From assembly GCA_012514975.1 (NCBI GenBank), contig JAAYZF010000094.1:1-32230 (forward strand): 32,230 nt of DNA, in the 5' to 3' direction. This stretch comes from a bacterium. GTDB lineage: Bacteria > Auribacterota > UBA3054 > JAAYZF01. This document shows positions 24,323 through 32,230 of the stretch, piece after piece. The position numbers and the translations under genes are program-made. Numbering within the stretch: the stretch's first letter is position 1; every line of letters begins with the position of its first letter. The notes under the pieces were generated by a model, which saw only the letters and a list, made by a program, of their open reading frames with translations, was not told the DNA's origin and did no database searches.

Positions 24323-25783
24323 ATGAACATACCGGCCCCCAGTTCCGCGCCGAACGTGATCCTTATCTGCGTTGACCAGTGGCGCGGGGACGCGTTGTCG
24401 CACCTTGGCCATCCGGTTGTGCGCACGCCGTGGCTTGACCAGCTTGCGCTCGAGGGCGCGTCGTTCACGCGCGCCTACTCGGCCGTACCGAGCTGCATTG
24501 CGGCGCGCGCGGCGCTGTTCACCGGGCTCTCGCAGCGTTCGCATGGGCGCGTTGGCTACAAGGACGGCGTGCCGTGGGATTACCCGGCGACGCTTGCCGG
24601 CGCGTTCACCGCGAACGGCTATCAGACACAGGCGGTCGGCAAGATGCACGTCTATCCCGAGCGCTCGCAGCTCGGCTTCCAGAATGTCATCCTGCACGAC
24701 GGATTCCTTCACCACTCCCGGCGGCGCGACCGGGATGCCGGGATGACCGACGACTATCTTCCCTGGCTGCGCGAGCGCACGGATGCAGCGGCTGATTACT
24801 TCGACCACGGGATCAACTGCAACTCGAACGTGGCGCGACCGTGGGACAAGGCCGAGCACCTGCACCCGACGAACTACGTCGTGACGCAGAGCATTGACTT
24901 CCTCCGGCGGCGAGACCCGCGCAAACCGTTCTTCCTCTTCATGTCCTTCCATCGCCCGCATCCGCCGTACGACCCGCCGGCATGGGCCTTCGAGCAGTAT
25001 CTCGATGCGCCGGTCCACGAGCCGTATCTGGGCGACTGGGAGGAGGTGTTCGCGCCGTTTGAAAACGGCACAAGGCCCGACTGCGCGCGCGGCATCGTCC
25101 CTCGCGACGTTCTTCGCCGCGCCCGTGCAGGGTACTTCGGGCACATGACGCACATTGACCATCAGCTCAACCGTTTCATCGAGGCGCTGCAGGAATACCA
25201 GGTGCGCGGCAACACATTCATCTGCTTCGTTTCCGACCACGGGGAACTGCTTGGCGACCACCATCTCTGGCGCAAGAGCATGCCGTACGAGGGGTCGTCG
25301 CGCGTGCCGTTCATCCTTAGCGGCCCGCGCGGCTGCGGCATCACACCCGGCGCGCGGCCCGGACAGGTGGTTGAGCTGCGCGACGTCATGCCCACGCTGC
25401 TTGACTGCGCGGGGCTTGCGGTGCCTGATGGCGTCGAAGGGAGAAGCGTGCTGCCCGCCGCGCGGGGCGGGGCGGGCCCGTTGCGCACACACCTCCATGG
25501 CGAACATTCCTACGTGGTATGCGGCGGCGCAGCGCACTGGGTCACCGATGGAAACGAAAAATACGTCTGGCTCAGCCAGACAGGCCGCGAGCAGTTGTTC
25601 GACCTGCGGAACGACCCGCACGAACTGCACGACCTCGCGGCCGCACCATCCCATGCCACGCGCCTGGCCCATTGGCGCGCCGTGCTCATCAGCGAGCTCG
25701 AAGGAAGGGAGGAAGGCTACACGGACGGCACGCGCCTGATTCCCGGCCGCGAGCCCCGCGCCGTGCTTTCGCATCTCGCGTGA
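24323..25783 (+). CDS. type I sulfatase (formylglycine-dependent), apparently cytoplasmic
   Basis: This 486-residue alkaline-phosphatase-superfamily sulfatase begins with NVILICVDQWRGDALS (metal-binding Asp). AVPSCIAARAALFTG carries Cys58 in a C-x-A-x-R version of the C-x-P-x-R maturation motif, so it would be converted to formylglycine. VSDHGELLGDHHLWRKSMPYEGSSRVP carries the C-terminal metal ligands and substrate lysine. Family members cleave sulfate esters (or phosphonate esters in a few). There is no signal peptide even when the frame is extended upstream, which is unusual for glycan sulfatases and points to intracellular desulfation of imported oligosaccharides. A -10 element directly precedes the ATG. 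The genes that follow suggest a glycan-degradation locus. Confidence 0.93.
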   Translation: MNIPAPSSAPNVILICVDQWRGDALSHLGHPVVRTPWLDQLALEGASFTRAYSAVPSCIAARAALFTGLSQRSHGRVGYKDGVPWDYPATLAGAFTANGYQTQAVGKMHVYPERSQLGFQNVILHDGFLHHSRRRDRDAGMTDDYLPWLRERTDAAADYFDHGINCNSNVARPWDKAEHLHPTNYVVTQSIDFLRRRDPRKPFFLFMSFHRPHPPYDPPAWAFEQYLDAPVHEPYLGDWEEVFAPFENGTRPDCARGIVPRDVLRRARAGYFGHMTHIDHQLNRFIEALQEYQVRGNTFICFVSDHGELLGDHHLWRKSMPYEGSSRVPFILSGPRGCGITPGARPGQVVELRDVMPTLLDCAGLAVPDGVEGRSVLPAARGGAGPLRTHLHGEHSYVVCGGAAHWVTDGNEKYVWLSQTGREQLFDLRNDPHELHDLAAAPSHATRLAHWRAVLISELEGREEGYTDGTRLIPGREPRAVLSHLA

Positions 25784-25980
25784 ATGCGTACCGCGCAGCC
25801 CACGCAGCCTGCGTGACGATTGCTTGACTTTATGGGGCAAAGATGGCACACTGTTGGGAGTCTATGTCATGCCTGGACCGGCCTTACGACGCCGTACCGC
25901 CAACGGCGGCGCAGCGTGACGAGCGCCGTCTCCAGGATAACACAGTGCGGTGATGCCGCACTGACACCCCCCAGGCGACA

Positions 25981-27135
25981 ATGGCGAAAAAGACCTCATC
26001 CACCACCACGATGCACCACCGCCCGTTCGGCGCCACCGGCTTCGCTATCTCCGCGCTCGGCTTCGGCGCAATGCGCCTCCCGATGGCGCGGCGCAACGGG
26101 GCTGACCACGTCAGGTTCCAGACGGCCATCCGCATGCTCCGCCATGCGTTCGATCTGGGCGTCAACTACGTCGACACCGCCTACGGCTACTGCAACGGCG
26201 AGAGCGAGATTGCGGTGGGCAGGGCGCTGAAAGGCTATCGCGACCGCGTGCGCCTGTCGACGAAACTGCCGTTGTGGCAGGTGAAGAAACGCGCAGACTT
26301 CCGCCTGCTTCTCGACGAGCAGTTGCGGAAACTCGACACGGACCATATTGATTTCTACCATCTCCACGGCGTCAGCGCCGCGCGCATGAAGGACACCGTC
26401 CTCAAATTCCATCTCATCGAAGAGGCGGAAAAGGCTAAGGCCAAAGGACTGATTCGCAACCTGTCGTTCTCGTTCCACGACAAGCCCGAGGCGATGAAGC
26501 CGATCATCGACACAGGCGTGTTCGCCTCGGTGCTCTGCCAGTACAATCTGCTCGACCGGTCGAACGAGAAGATGATTGCGTACGCGAAGAGCAAGGGCCT
26601 TGGCGTGGTCGTGATGGGCCCGGTGGGCGGCGGGAGGCTCGGGTGCCCGAGCCCGGTGATCCAGCGCCTGCTTGGCCGCAAGGCGGCCACGTCGGCCGAG
26701 ATCGCCCTTCGATTCGTCCTGAGCAACCCCAATGTCGATTGCGCACTCTCGGGAATGAGCGCGCCGGAGCAGGTGGACGAGAACGTTGCCGTGGCCTCGA
26801 ACAAGAACCCGCTCACCGGGCGCGAGCATGAGCGCGTCAACAAGGCTATGGATGAACTCAAGGAGCTTGCCAACCTGTACTGCACCGGCTGCGCGTATTG
26901 CATGCCCTGTCCGCAGGATGTGAATATCCCCGCGTGCTTCGAGGCGCTGAACTACTATCGCGTCTACAAGCTCATGGACGTCGCGCGCGGCAAGTATAAC
27001 GGCATCGGTAAGGGATGGATAAAAGGGAAGAAGGCCGACGCCTGCATCGCCTGCGGCGTCTGCGAAGCCAAGTGCCCGCAGAACATCCCCATCCGCAAGC
27101 AGTTGAGGGAAGTGCAGCGCGTGTTCGCCTCCTGA
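25981..27135 (+). CDS. aldo/keto reductase with C-terminal 4Fe-4S dicluster domain
   Basis: This 384-residue protein has an AKR TIM barrel with the tetrad Asp65 and Tyr70 (VDTAYGY), Lys95 (STKLP) and His129 (DFYHLHG). A C-terminal ferredoxin-like part carries CTGCAYCMPCPQ (about 300) and CIACGVCEAKCPQ (about 357). This ferredoxin-fused class is widespread in anaerobes. It presumably links NAD(P)H- or ferredoxin-dependent electron transfer to reduction or oxidation of a carbonyl substrate, possibly a sugar here. It is cytoplasmic. The ribosome site before ATG 25981 is weak (CCAGGCGACA). The 25784-25980 gap holds only a weak promoter-like pair near 25824-25852. It is followed closely by the TIM-barrel gene. 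Confidence 0.92.
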   Translation: MAKKTSSTTTMHHRPFGATGFAISALGFGAMRLPMARRNGADHVRFQTAIRMLRHAFDLGVNYVDTAYGYCNGESEIAVGRALKGYRDRVRLSTKLPLWQVKKRADFRLLLDEQLRKLDTDHIDFYHLHGVSAARMKDTVLKFHLIEEAEKAKAKGLIRNLSFSFHDKPEAMKPIIDTGVFASVLCQYNLLDRSNEKMIAYAKSKGLGVVVMGPVGGGRLGCPSPVIQRLLGRKAATSAEIALRFVLSNPNVDCALSGMSAPEQVDENVAVASNKNPLTGREHERVNKAMDELKELANLYCTGCAYCMPCPQDVNIPACFEALNYYRVYKLMDVARGKYNGIGKGWIKGKKADACIACGVCEAKCPQNIPIRKQLREVQRVFAS

Positions 27136-27173
27136 GGCGCAGGAACGGCTCATACACCATGGAGTACCTCCCT

Positions 27174-28034
27174 ATGCATGCGTTTCCACGAACTATGATC
27201 GAGGGCCTGTCCGTACCCCGGCTGATCATCGGGACGAACTGGATGCTCGGGTTCTCGCATTCGAGCAGGGCAAAGGACAAGGCGATCATCGACGGCATGA
27301 CGGACGGGCGCATCGCCGCCATCCTTGAAGTGTTCTTCCGCGGCGGCGTGGACGCGTTGCTTGGCTTCCGCGTCGACGAGAAGCTGGAGGCGGGCATCCG
27401 TGAGGCCGAGCAGCGGACGGGCGTGCGCTGCATCAGGATCGCCACGCCCGGCTTCGCGCTCGATGGAAGCCAGAAGGCGCGGGACGATGCGGCACGCGCG
27501 CTCGACCAGCTTGCGCAGCGCGGCACGAGCGTCTGCATGCCGCACCAGAGCACCACCGACGCGTTCGTCAACCGGCGCACCAAGTCGCTCGAAGGGATCG
27601 AGCCGTTCCTCTCCATGATCCGCGAGCGGGGCATGATCCCCGGGCTCTCGACCCACATGCCCGAGACGCCCGGTTATGCCGACGCGACCGGCCTTGACGT
27701 GGCCACCTACATACAAATCTATAATGCCATCGGTTTCCTCATGCAGGTCGAGCTCGACTGGGTGCAGCGCGTCATCTGGAACGCGCGCAAGCCGGTGATC
27801 ACGATCAAACCGCTCGCGTCAGGCAGGCTGATGCCGCTCGCCGGCCTCGCGTTCGCATGGAATACCATCAGGCCCGTTGACATGGTGTGCATCGGCACGA
27901 ACACGCCGGACGAAGCAGCCGAGATGATCGAGCTGTCGCACGCCGTGCTCGAACACCGGCTGCCGCACGTCCTGCTCCAGGAAACACGCAGCAAGGAATC
28001 ACTCAAGACAGCATCTGCCCAGGAGGCCCCATGA
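27174..28034 (+). CDS. TIM-barrel protein of unknown function, AKR-like C terminus
   Basis: This 286-residue cytoplasmic protein is not a named family I can assign. It starts with PRLIIGTNWMLGFSHSSRAKD and shows alternating beta/alpha segments. Near the end, ITIKPLASGRLMPLAGLAFA followed by VDMVCIGTNTPDEAAEMIEL resembles the last strands of aldo/keto reductases. The AKR tetrad (D-Y-K-H) is not evident, so if it derives from that fold it uses other chemistry. ATG 27174 has GGAG 9 nt upstream and is preferred over ATG 27159. It lies 38 bp after the AKR gene, and its TGA overlaps the ATG of the next gene (ATGA) with AGGAGG before it. The genes are thus one operon. Confidence 0.75.
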   Translation: MHAFPRTMIEGLSVPRLIIGTNWMLGFSHSSRAKDKAIIDGMTDGRIAAILEVFFRGGVDALLGFRVDEKLEAGIREAEQRTGVRCIRIATPGFALDGSQKARDDAARALDQLAQRGTSVCMPHQSTTDAFVNRRTKSLEGIEPFLSMIRERGMIPGLSTHMPETPGYADATGLDVATYIQIYNAIGFLMQVELDWVQRVIWNARKPVITIKPLASGRLMPLAGLAFAWNTIRPVDMVCIGTNTPDEAAEMIELSHAVLEHRLPHVLLQETRSKESLKTASAQEAP

Positions 28035-30199
28035 ACCGTCCATCCACCATCTGCGCGGCGTTCCTTTGCGCCGTCGTTCCCTTGTGCTCACCAGCAGCGG
28101 ACACGACCATGAACCTCATCACCGCGCCTGCGTTCGACGGCGGGCAACTGCAGTTCGACGGCATGTATTATGACTACCGCGATCCGCTCGCGCAGCGCGC
28201 GATAAAGCTGTGGGTGCCCCCGGGCGAGGAGCCCGTCCGCGGCATCATCTTCCACGGCAATCCCGGCGGCGGCGAAGGCGATACGCGCCCCCTTGCGCTC
28301 GATCAACGCCTGCAGGAATTCGCCGCGCGCCACCGGTTCGGCATCATTGGCGTCACCTGGTTCCGCGGCGGCGAGATCTACAGGCAGACCGCGCAGATCA
28401 TCCTGAATGTCCTGGACGGCTGGGTGAAGATGGGCGTGCATCCCGAGCTGGCCAATGTGCCCCTGATCCCGCGCGGCAGCTCGAACGCCGGCGTGACCTC
28501 CTATTCATTCACCTGTTTCGCGCCGGAGCGCATGGTGTGCTTCACGCCCAATGTCGGCCCGTCGTACACGCCACGCGAGCCGTCCGATGCCGCGCTCAAG
28601 GTGCCCGGTCTGCTGCACATCGGCCCTGCCGACCCGTTTTTCCCGATGGGGGTGAAGGCAACGGCTGAATTGTTCTGCAACGTGCGGCCGCGCGGCGCCC
28701 TGTGGGCGTGGGACGCCGAGGAGGGCAAAGGCCACGAAATCCGCCATGTCGACGACGTCGACCTCAAATTCTATGATACCTGCATCGGCCTGCGCCTGCC
28801 TCCTGATGCAGACCCGCGCAAAGGGCCGGTCACACTGATCGAGCTCGCAGCCACCAACGGCTGGCTGGCCGACACGGACTCGTGGAGCAGCAGACGCGGC
28901 GGCGGCGGCGCAACGTACATCGCGCCCTACGCGCAGTACGACGCAGAACGCACTCACCCGGTATGGCTGCCCACCGAGGACATCGCCGTGCTCTATCGCG
29001 CCATTGCCACGTACGGCAATCCGCTCGAAATCAGTATACGCGACATCGGCACGGTCGAGAACCCGGACAAGGATGGCGCGCTGCTCCGCTCGGTCGGCGG
29101 CAATGTGGTTGACCCTGGCACGCGGATCGTCGTCGAGTGCGACGCGAGCAAGATGCGCGACTGGGAGCGGATCGAGTTCCGCGACGGCGCCGAGCTGCTC
29201 GGCACGGTCAAGCGGGGCGGGAAGGCCGAGTGCACGTTCGTCGTTGACGGGGCGAAACGCGTGTACGCCCTTGTTGCGCTCGGATACGATGACGAGGGCC
29301 GCGTGCGCACGTCGTTCCCGCTGCACTTCATCGTGCGCGATCCCGCGGTGGCGGCGGCGCTGCAGGCGCAGCGCGCGGCCCATGCCGCGGCTGAACGCGC
29401 GCGCACCCGGGTCTGGAAATCCGAGAAAGCCGCGGCACCCGCGCCGGACACAGCCGACGCAGCGCTTGTCGCGCATGCGTTGACTCCCGCGCAGGAAAAG
29501 CAGTTCGGCGCCGCCGAGGGCGCACCGGCGGCATTCTGGAGCGCCGATACCGGGAAGTATGACACCGCCGTCCTGCGCGCGAGCATTCATGCCGCCAAGC
29601 CCGCCACGCCCGGGCAGGACGAGCTGGTGCGCGCCCGCGCGGCCCATTCGCAGGCCGGGCTGTACCTCTACTTCGAGCTCATTGATGCCGCGCCCGGCCC
29701 GGGCGCCGAAATGGACTTCCACCTCGCGCGCGAGTCGGCTGCCACGCTGTTCACAGGCTCACCGCTCGAGCATTTCACGGTGCTGCAGAGCACGCTGGCG
29801 CTTTCCGAATCGCAATACCACGCACCGTTCGGCGCCCCGGAAAAGCCCGGCGCGATGCTGGTGCGCAACGTTCCCTTCCCATGGCACATGGCGCCGCGCA
29901 CACAGTCATTTGACGCCGCGCGCAAGGAAGACGGCATCATCGTCCGCCAGGTGAACGCCGGTGGGCGGCGAGGCCAGGAATGGTTCCTGCCATGGTCGCA
30001 GGTCGGCATCCCCGGCGCGTGCGATGCGCCCGAGGCAGGCACGCGGATCGGCTGCGTCATTGGCTACAACAGCGATGAAGGGGAAAACGCGGTGTCGCTC
30101 CGCTGGCCGCACGGCGTCGATCCATGGGCGCATTCGTATCAGAAAGGGCCAAACCCGAACCCGTGGGGCGACATCGTGCTCGGCCCGGTGATGGAATAG
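28031..30199 (+). CDS. exported alpha/beta-hydrolase-like protein with C-terminal CBM9-like module
   Basis: This 722-residue protein has a signal peptide (MNRPSTICAAFLCAVVPLCSPAAD). A hydrolase-like domain spans about 25-270. GIIFHGNPGGGEGD looks like the oxyanion-hole loop, GSSNAG (about 149) the nucleophile elbow, and KGHEIRHVDD (about 233) may supply the His. A beta-rich middle region and an Ala/Glu-rich helical linker (about 440-480) follow. The C-terminal ~220 residues (FWSADTGKYDTAVLRASIHA, then LYLYFELIDA and WHMAPRTQ) resemble family 9-type carbohydrate-binding/DOMON-like domains. It is probably a periplasmic or secreted esterase acting on substituted glycans; this is inference. It starts in a 4-nt overlap with the upstream gene, with AGGAGG in front. 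Confidence 0.8.
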   Translation: MNRPSTICAAFLCAVVPLCSPAADTTMNLITAPAFDGGQLQFDGMYYDYRDPLAQRAIKLWVPPGEEPVRGIIFHGNPGGGEGDTRPLALDQRLQEFAARHRFGIIGVTWFRGGEIYRQTAQIILNVLDGWVKMGVHPELANVPLIPRGSSNAGVTSYSFTCFAPERMVCFTPNVGPSYTPREPSDAALKVPGLLHIGPADPFFPMGVKATAELFCNVRPRGALWAWDAEEGKGHEIRHVDDVDLKFYDTCIGLRLPPDADPRKGPVTLIELAATNGWLADTDSWSSRRGGGGATYIAPYAQYDAERTHPVWLPTEDIAVLYRAIATYGNPLEISIRDIGTVENPDKDGALLRSVGGNVVDPGTRIVVECDASKMRDWERIEFRDGAELLGTVKRGGKAECTFVVDGAKRVYALVALGYDDEGRVRTSFPLHFIVRDPAVAAALQAQRAAHAAAERARTRVWKSEKAAAPAPDTADAALVAHALTPAQEKQFGAAEGAPAAFWSADTGKYDTAVLRASIHAAKPATPGQDELVRARAAHSQAGLYLYFELIDAAPGPGAEMDFHLARESAATLFTGSPLEHFTVLQSTLALSESQYHAPFGAPEKPGAMLVRNVPFPWHMAPRTQSFDAARKEDGIIVRQVNAGGRRGQEWFLPWSQVGIPGACDAPEAGTRIGCVIGYNSDEGENAVSLRWPHGVDPWAHSYQKGPNPNPWGDIVLGPVME

Positions 30200-30203
30200 C
30201 GCC

Positions 30204-32198
30204 ATGCCAAGCCATTTCACCCTGCGCATGCAGTTCGGGCCCCACGAAGACCCGAAGGACATCACCAGGCAGCTTGATCAACTGGTTCGCGCCGCGCCCG
30301 TGGACGAAATCATGCTCTTCTGCTTCGCTGAGGAGCAGAATGACGGGCACGATACGCTCGAACGCGTGAAGCTGTGGCTCGACCGCTCGCGCCCCTACCG
30401 CGACGCACTGTGGCGCGCGGGCGTGCAGGTGAGCCTCAACCCGTGGCACTCGATGCTTCACTGCGACCGCGGGCGTTCGCTCAAGCCCGGCCAGGAGTGG
30501 CAGCGGATGGTTGATCCCACGGGGCGGGAAGCCCGCGCGGTCGTGTGCCCGCTCGATCCTGCATGGCAGGAGTACTACCGCGCCGTCCTCGGCCTGTTCG
30601 CCCGCGAACGCTTCCGTGTCGTCTGGATCGACGACGATATCCGCTATCACAATCACGGGCCCCTTGAATGGGGCGGGTGCTTCTGCCCGCTGCATGTCGC
30701 CGCGTTCAACGAGCGCAACGGCACGAACGCCTCGCGCGAGGAACTCGTGCACGCGTGCCTCGCTTCCGGCGCGCCGCACCCATGGCGCGCGCAGTGGTTT
30801 GATTTCTGGCAGGAGACGATCTGCGCCCTGCTCGATGAGTGGCGCGGCATCATCGAAGGCGGTGGCGCAAAGATGGGCCTGATGTCAAGCGCCATGGAAT
30901 CCCATGCAGCCGAAGGGAGGCGCTGGGCGCAGTGGTGGCAGGCGTTCGGCGGCGGCAATCCGCCCGTGCACCGCCCGCACTTCTGGGGCTACAGCGACGC
31001 GATGGGCTCCATGCTCATCCACGGCATCGCCTCGCTCGATCAGAACCGCTCGATCCAGCCCGCGGAGCTCGAGAGCGGGCCTGAGATCGAGAACTTCACC
31101 TACGGGCAATGGAACAAATCGTTCAGGCAGACCTTTGCGCAAATGGCCGTCGCGCACATTCTCGGCTCCACGAATCTGAACATCAGCCTCTACGATTTCA
31201 TGGGCAACCGGCCTGACGACGAGCCTGAGCGCGCGGCGTTCCTCACGCGGGTCAGGCCGGCAATGGACTGGCTGGCGGACATGTTCCCCATGACCATGCG
31301 CAGCGTGGGCGCCGGCGTGCCGTGGTCCGAGGAAATGGGACGCACGATGCGCACGCCGCGCGGCAGCACGTGGTTCGAATTGACCTGCCCGCCGCGCGGC
31401 TGGGCGTACTGGCTGGGCGCGGCAGGCATTGCCTTCTCCGCCCGGGCGCAACAGGCGGTCAATGCGCTCGCCGGGCCGCTCGCATGGAGCTTCCCGGACG
31501 AACAGATCAATGAATGGCTTGCCGCGGGCCTGCTGCTCGACGGCCCGGCAGCGGAGATTCTCGTCAAACGGGGCTTCGGCGCGATGATTGGAGTGGAGGC
31601 TGCGCGGCAGGTGCTGCAGGAAGAGGTCCTCTACTCGATGGAGCACTGTCTGGACCCGCGGTTCGCCCTGCGTGTCGGCGCGCAGATGTCCGTGAACGAC
31701 AGGCCGCACACGCGGGCCCTGCTGCAGGGCGCGCTTGCCGGCGGCGCCGTGATGCTTACCGATCTGCGCGACCCGTTGCAGCGCGTCGTGGGCCACGGCG
31801 CGTTCATCTTCGAGAACCGGCTGGGCGGCCGCGTGGCGGTTGTGCCATGGAATGCCAGCGCGGGCGCGACGCCCGAGATGAATGTCCACCGCGCCGCACA
31901 GCTCAGGCGCGTTGTGCAGTGGCTTGCGCGCGGCGGCTCCGTTGGATGGGCTGAAGGAGGCGCGTGGCTCGTGCCCCAGTTCCTCACCGACGGCAGCGCA
32001 TGGCGCGCGGCAGTGTGGAACGCCGGCCCGGATGAGATCGGCACGTTCACCGTCCACCTTCCCGACGGCATGCCGCGCCTGCGCATGGGATGGCACTGCA
32101 CACCCGCGGGTACACGCGAGCCCGCCGCAATTGACGGCGGCGTGATCCGCACGGTCCGGCCGGTGCATCAATGGGACGTCGTTGTGCTCGTGCCCTGA
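30204..32198 (+). CDS. putative GH42-like (clan GH-A) glycoside hydrolase
   Basis: This protein of 664 residues has no signal peptide. The N-terminal ~400 residues look like a TIM barrel. VDEIMLFCFAEEQ, VWIDDDIRYHNHGPLEWGGCFCPLHVAAFNE (about 140-170) and the later PHFWGYSDAMGSMLIHGIAS recall GH42/GH-A-type enzymes, where DDD and E residues line the active site. LLLDGPAAEILVKRGFGAMIGV (about 450) resembles the beta-galactosidase trimerisation domain. A C-terminal beta domain follows. The exact catalytic pair and substrate are not certain. It begins 4 bp after the hydrolase gene, so it is the last gene of this operon. It is followed by a palindrome at the window edge. Confidence 0.75.
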   Translation: MPSHFTLRMQFGPHEDPKDITRQLDQLVRAAPVDEIMLFCFAEEQNDGHDTLERVKLWLDRSRPYRDALWRAGVQVSLNPWHSMLHCDRGRSLKPGQEWQRMVDPTGREARAVVCPLDPAWQEYYRAVLGLFARERFRVVWIDDDIRYHNHGPLEWGGCFCPLHVAAFNERNGTNASREELVHACLASGAPHPWRAQWFDFWQETICALLDEWRGIIEGGGAKMGLMSSAMESHAAEGRRWAQWWQAFGGGNPPVHRPHFWGYSDAMGSMLIHGIASLDQNRSIQPAELESGPEIENFTYGQWNKSFRQTFAQMAVAHILGSTNLNISLYDFMGNRPDDEPERAAFLTRVRPAMDWLADMFPMTMRSVGAGVPWSEEMGRTMRTPRGSTWFELTCPPRGWAYWLGAAGIAFSARAQQAVNALAGPLAWSFPDEQINEWLAAGLLLDGPAAEILVKRGFGAMIGVEAARQVLQEEVLYSMEHCLDPRFALRVGAQMSVNDRPHTRALLQGALAGGAVMLTDLRDPLQRVVGHGAFIFENRLGGRVAVVPWNASAGATPEMNVHRAAQLRRVVQWLARGGSVGWAEGGAWLVPQFLTDGSAWRAAVWNAGPDEIGTFTVHLPDGMPRLRMGWHCTPAGTREPAAIDGGVIRTVRPVHQWDVVVLVP

Positions 32199-32206
32199 AC
32201 ACGGTG

Positions 32207-32227
32207 GCATGGGCATCCTGCCCGTGC
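32207..32227. repeat. palindrome after the GH42-like gene, cut by the window edge
   Basis: GCATGGGCA (32207-32215) pairs with TGCCCGTGC (32219-32227), with one T-G wobble and a TCC loop, 8 bp past the stop codon. No T tract is visible before the window ends, so it may be a REP-like palindrome or part of a larger element rather than a terminator. Confidence 0.55.
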
Positions 32228-32230
32228 GCC

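Noticed and set aside
24149-25849. 566-residue minus-strand ORF opposite the sulfatase
   Set aside because: Antisense of a clear sulfatase; no domain recognised.

Overview
This is a GC-rich bacterial chromosome window. It looks like a heterotrophic, probably anaerobic member of the PVC group (Kiritimatiellota, Lentisphaerota or Verrucomicrobiota). That assignment is an inference. It rests on a PEP-CTERM surface protein, a sulfatase beside several putative glycosidases, tandem flavodoxins, a hybrid cluster protein, ferredoxin-type redox proteins, and many short palindromic or short-period intergenic repeats. No rRNA, tRNA or other phylogenetic marker is present. I found no phage genes, no transposase and no CRISPR array.

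Layout. (1) Positions 1-3.3 kb, minus strand: a Gfo/Idh/MocA oxidoreductase cut by the window edge, with its own promoter; before it in transcription order, an operon of a lipoprotein polysaccharide deacetylase and two paralogous flavodoxins that ends in a hairpin terminator. (2) 3.4-10.3 kb, plus strand: a nucleotide-biosynthesis run purM, a YkgJ-like cysteine-cluster gene, purH, a GxxExxY-family gene, and carB. The GxxExxY gene is enclosed by a 33-bp inverted repeat and looks like an inserted cassette. (3) 10.4-12.8 kb, minus strand: a lysine 2,3-aminomutase (KamA) followed by a D-Ala-D-Ala-ligase-like ATP-grasp enzyme, possibly a route to a beta-amino-acid conjugate. (4) 12.8-14.1 kb: a gene-poor stretch with several promoter-like sites, a 38-residue membrane protein and a small secreted Cys-rich ORF. 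(5) 14.1-17.9 kb, plus strand: a PEP-CTERM protein with terminator, a small lipoprotein, a DUF456 membrane protein, a 127-bp multi-hairpin palindromic element and an MFS transporter. (6) 17.9-24.2 kb, minus strand: a (alpha/alpha)6-barrel glycosidase, then (reading upstream) hcp, a ferredoxin-domain protein, an Rrf2 regulator and a DUF6448 protein. These last four form a probable nitrosative/redox-stress operon behind a consensus promoter. (7) 24.3-32.2 kb, plus strand: a sulfatase, a ferredoxin-fused aldo/keto reductase, an AKR-like TIM-barrel protein, an alpha/beta hydrolase with a CBM9-like tail and a GH42-like protein. This suggests a sulfated-glycan degradation locus.

Two themes run across the window. 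First, the spaces after gene 3' ends repeatedly hold short-period arrays (units of 9, 9, 7 and 6 bp) or nested palindromes, several starting at or next to the stop codon. Second, promoters often carry an extended -10 of the form TGCTAYAAT, and in three cases the -10 lies so close to the start codon that the mRNA would be leaderless or nearly so.

The best candidates for something undescribed are the inverted-repeat-bounded GxxExxY cassette, the 3'-end short-period arrays, the nested palindromic element at 16.5 kb and the KamA/ATP-grasp pair.
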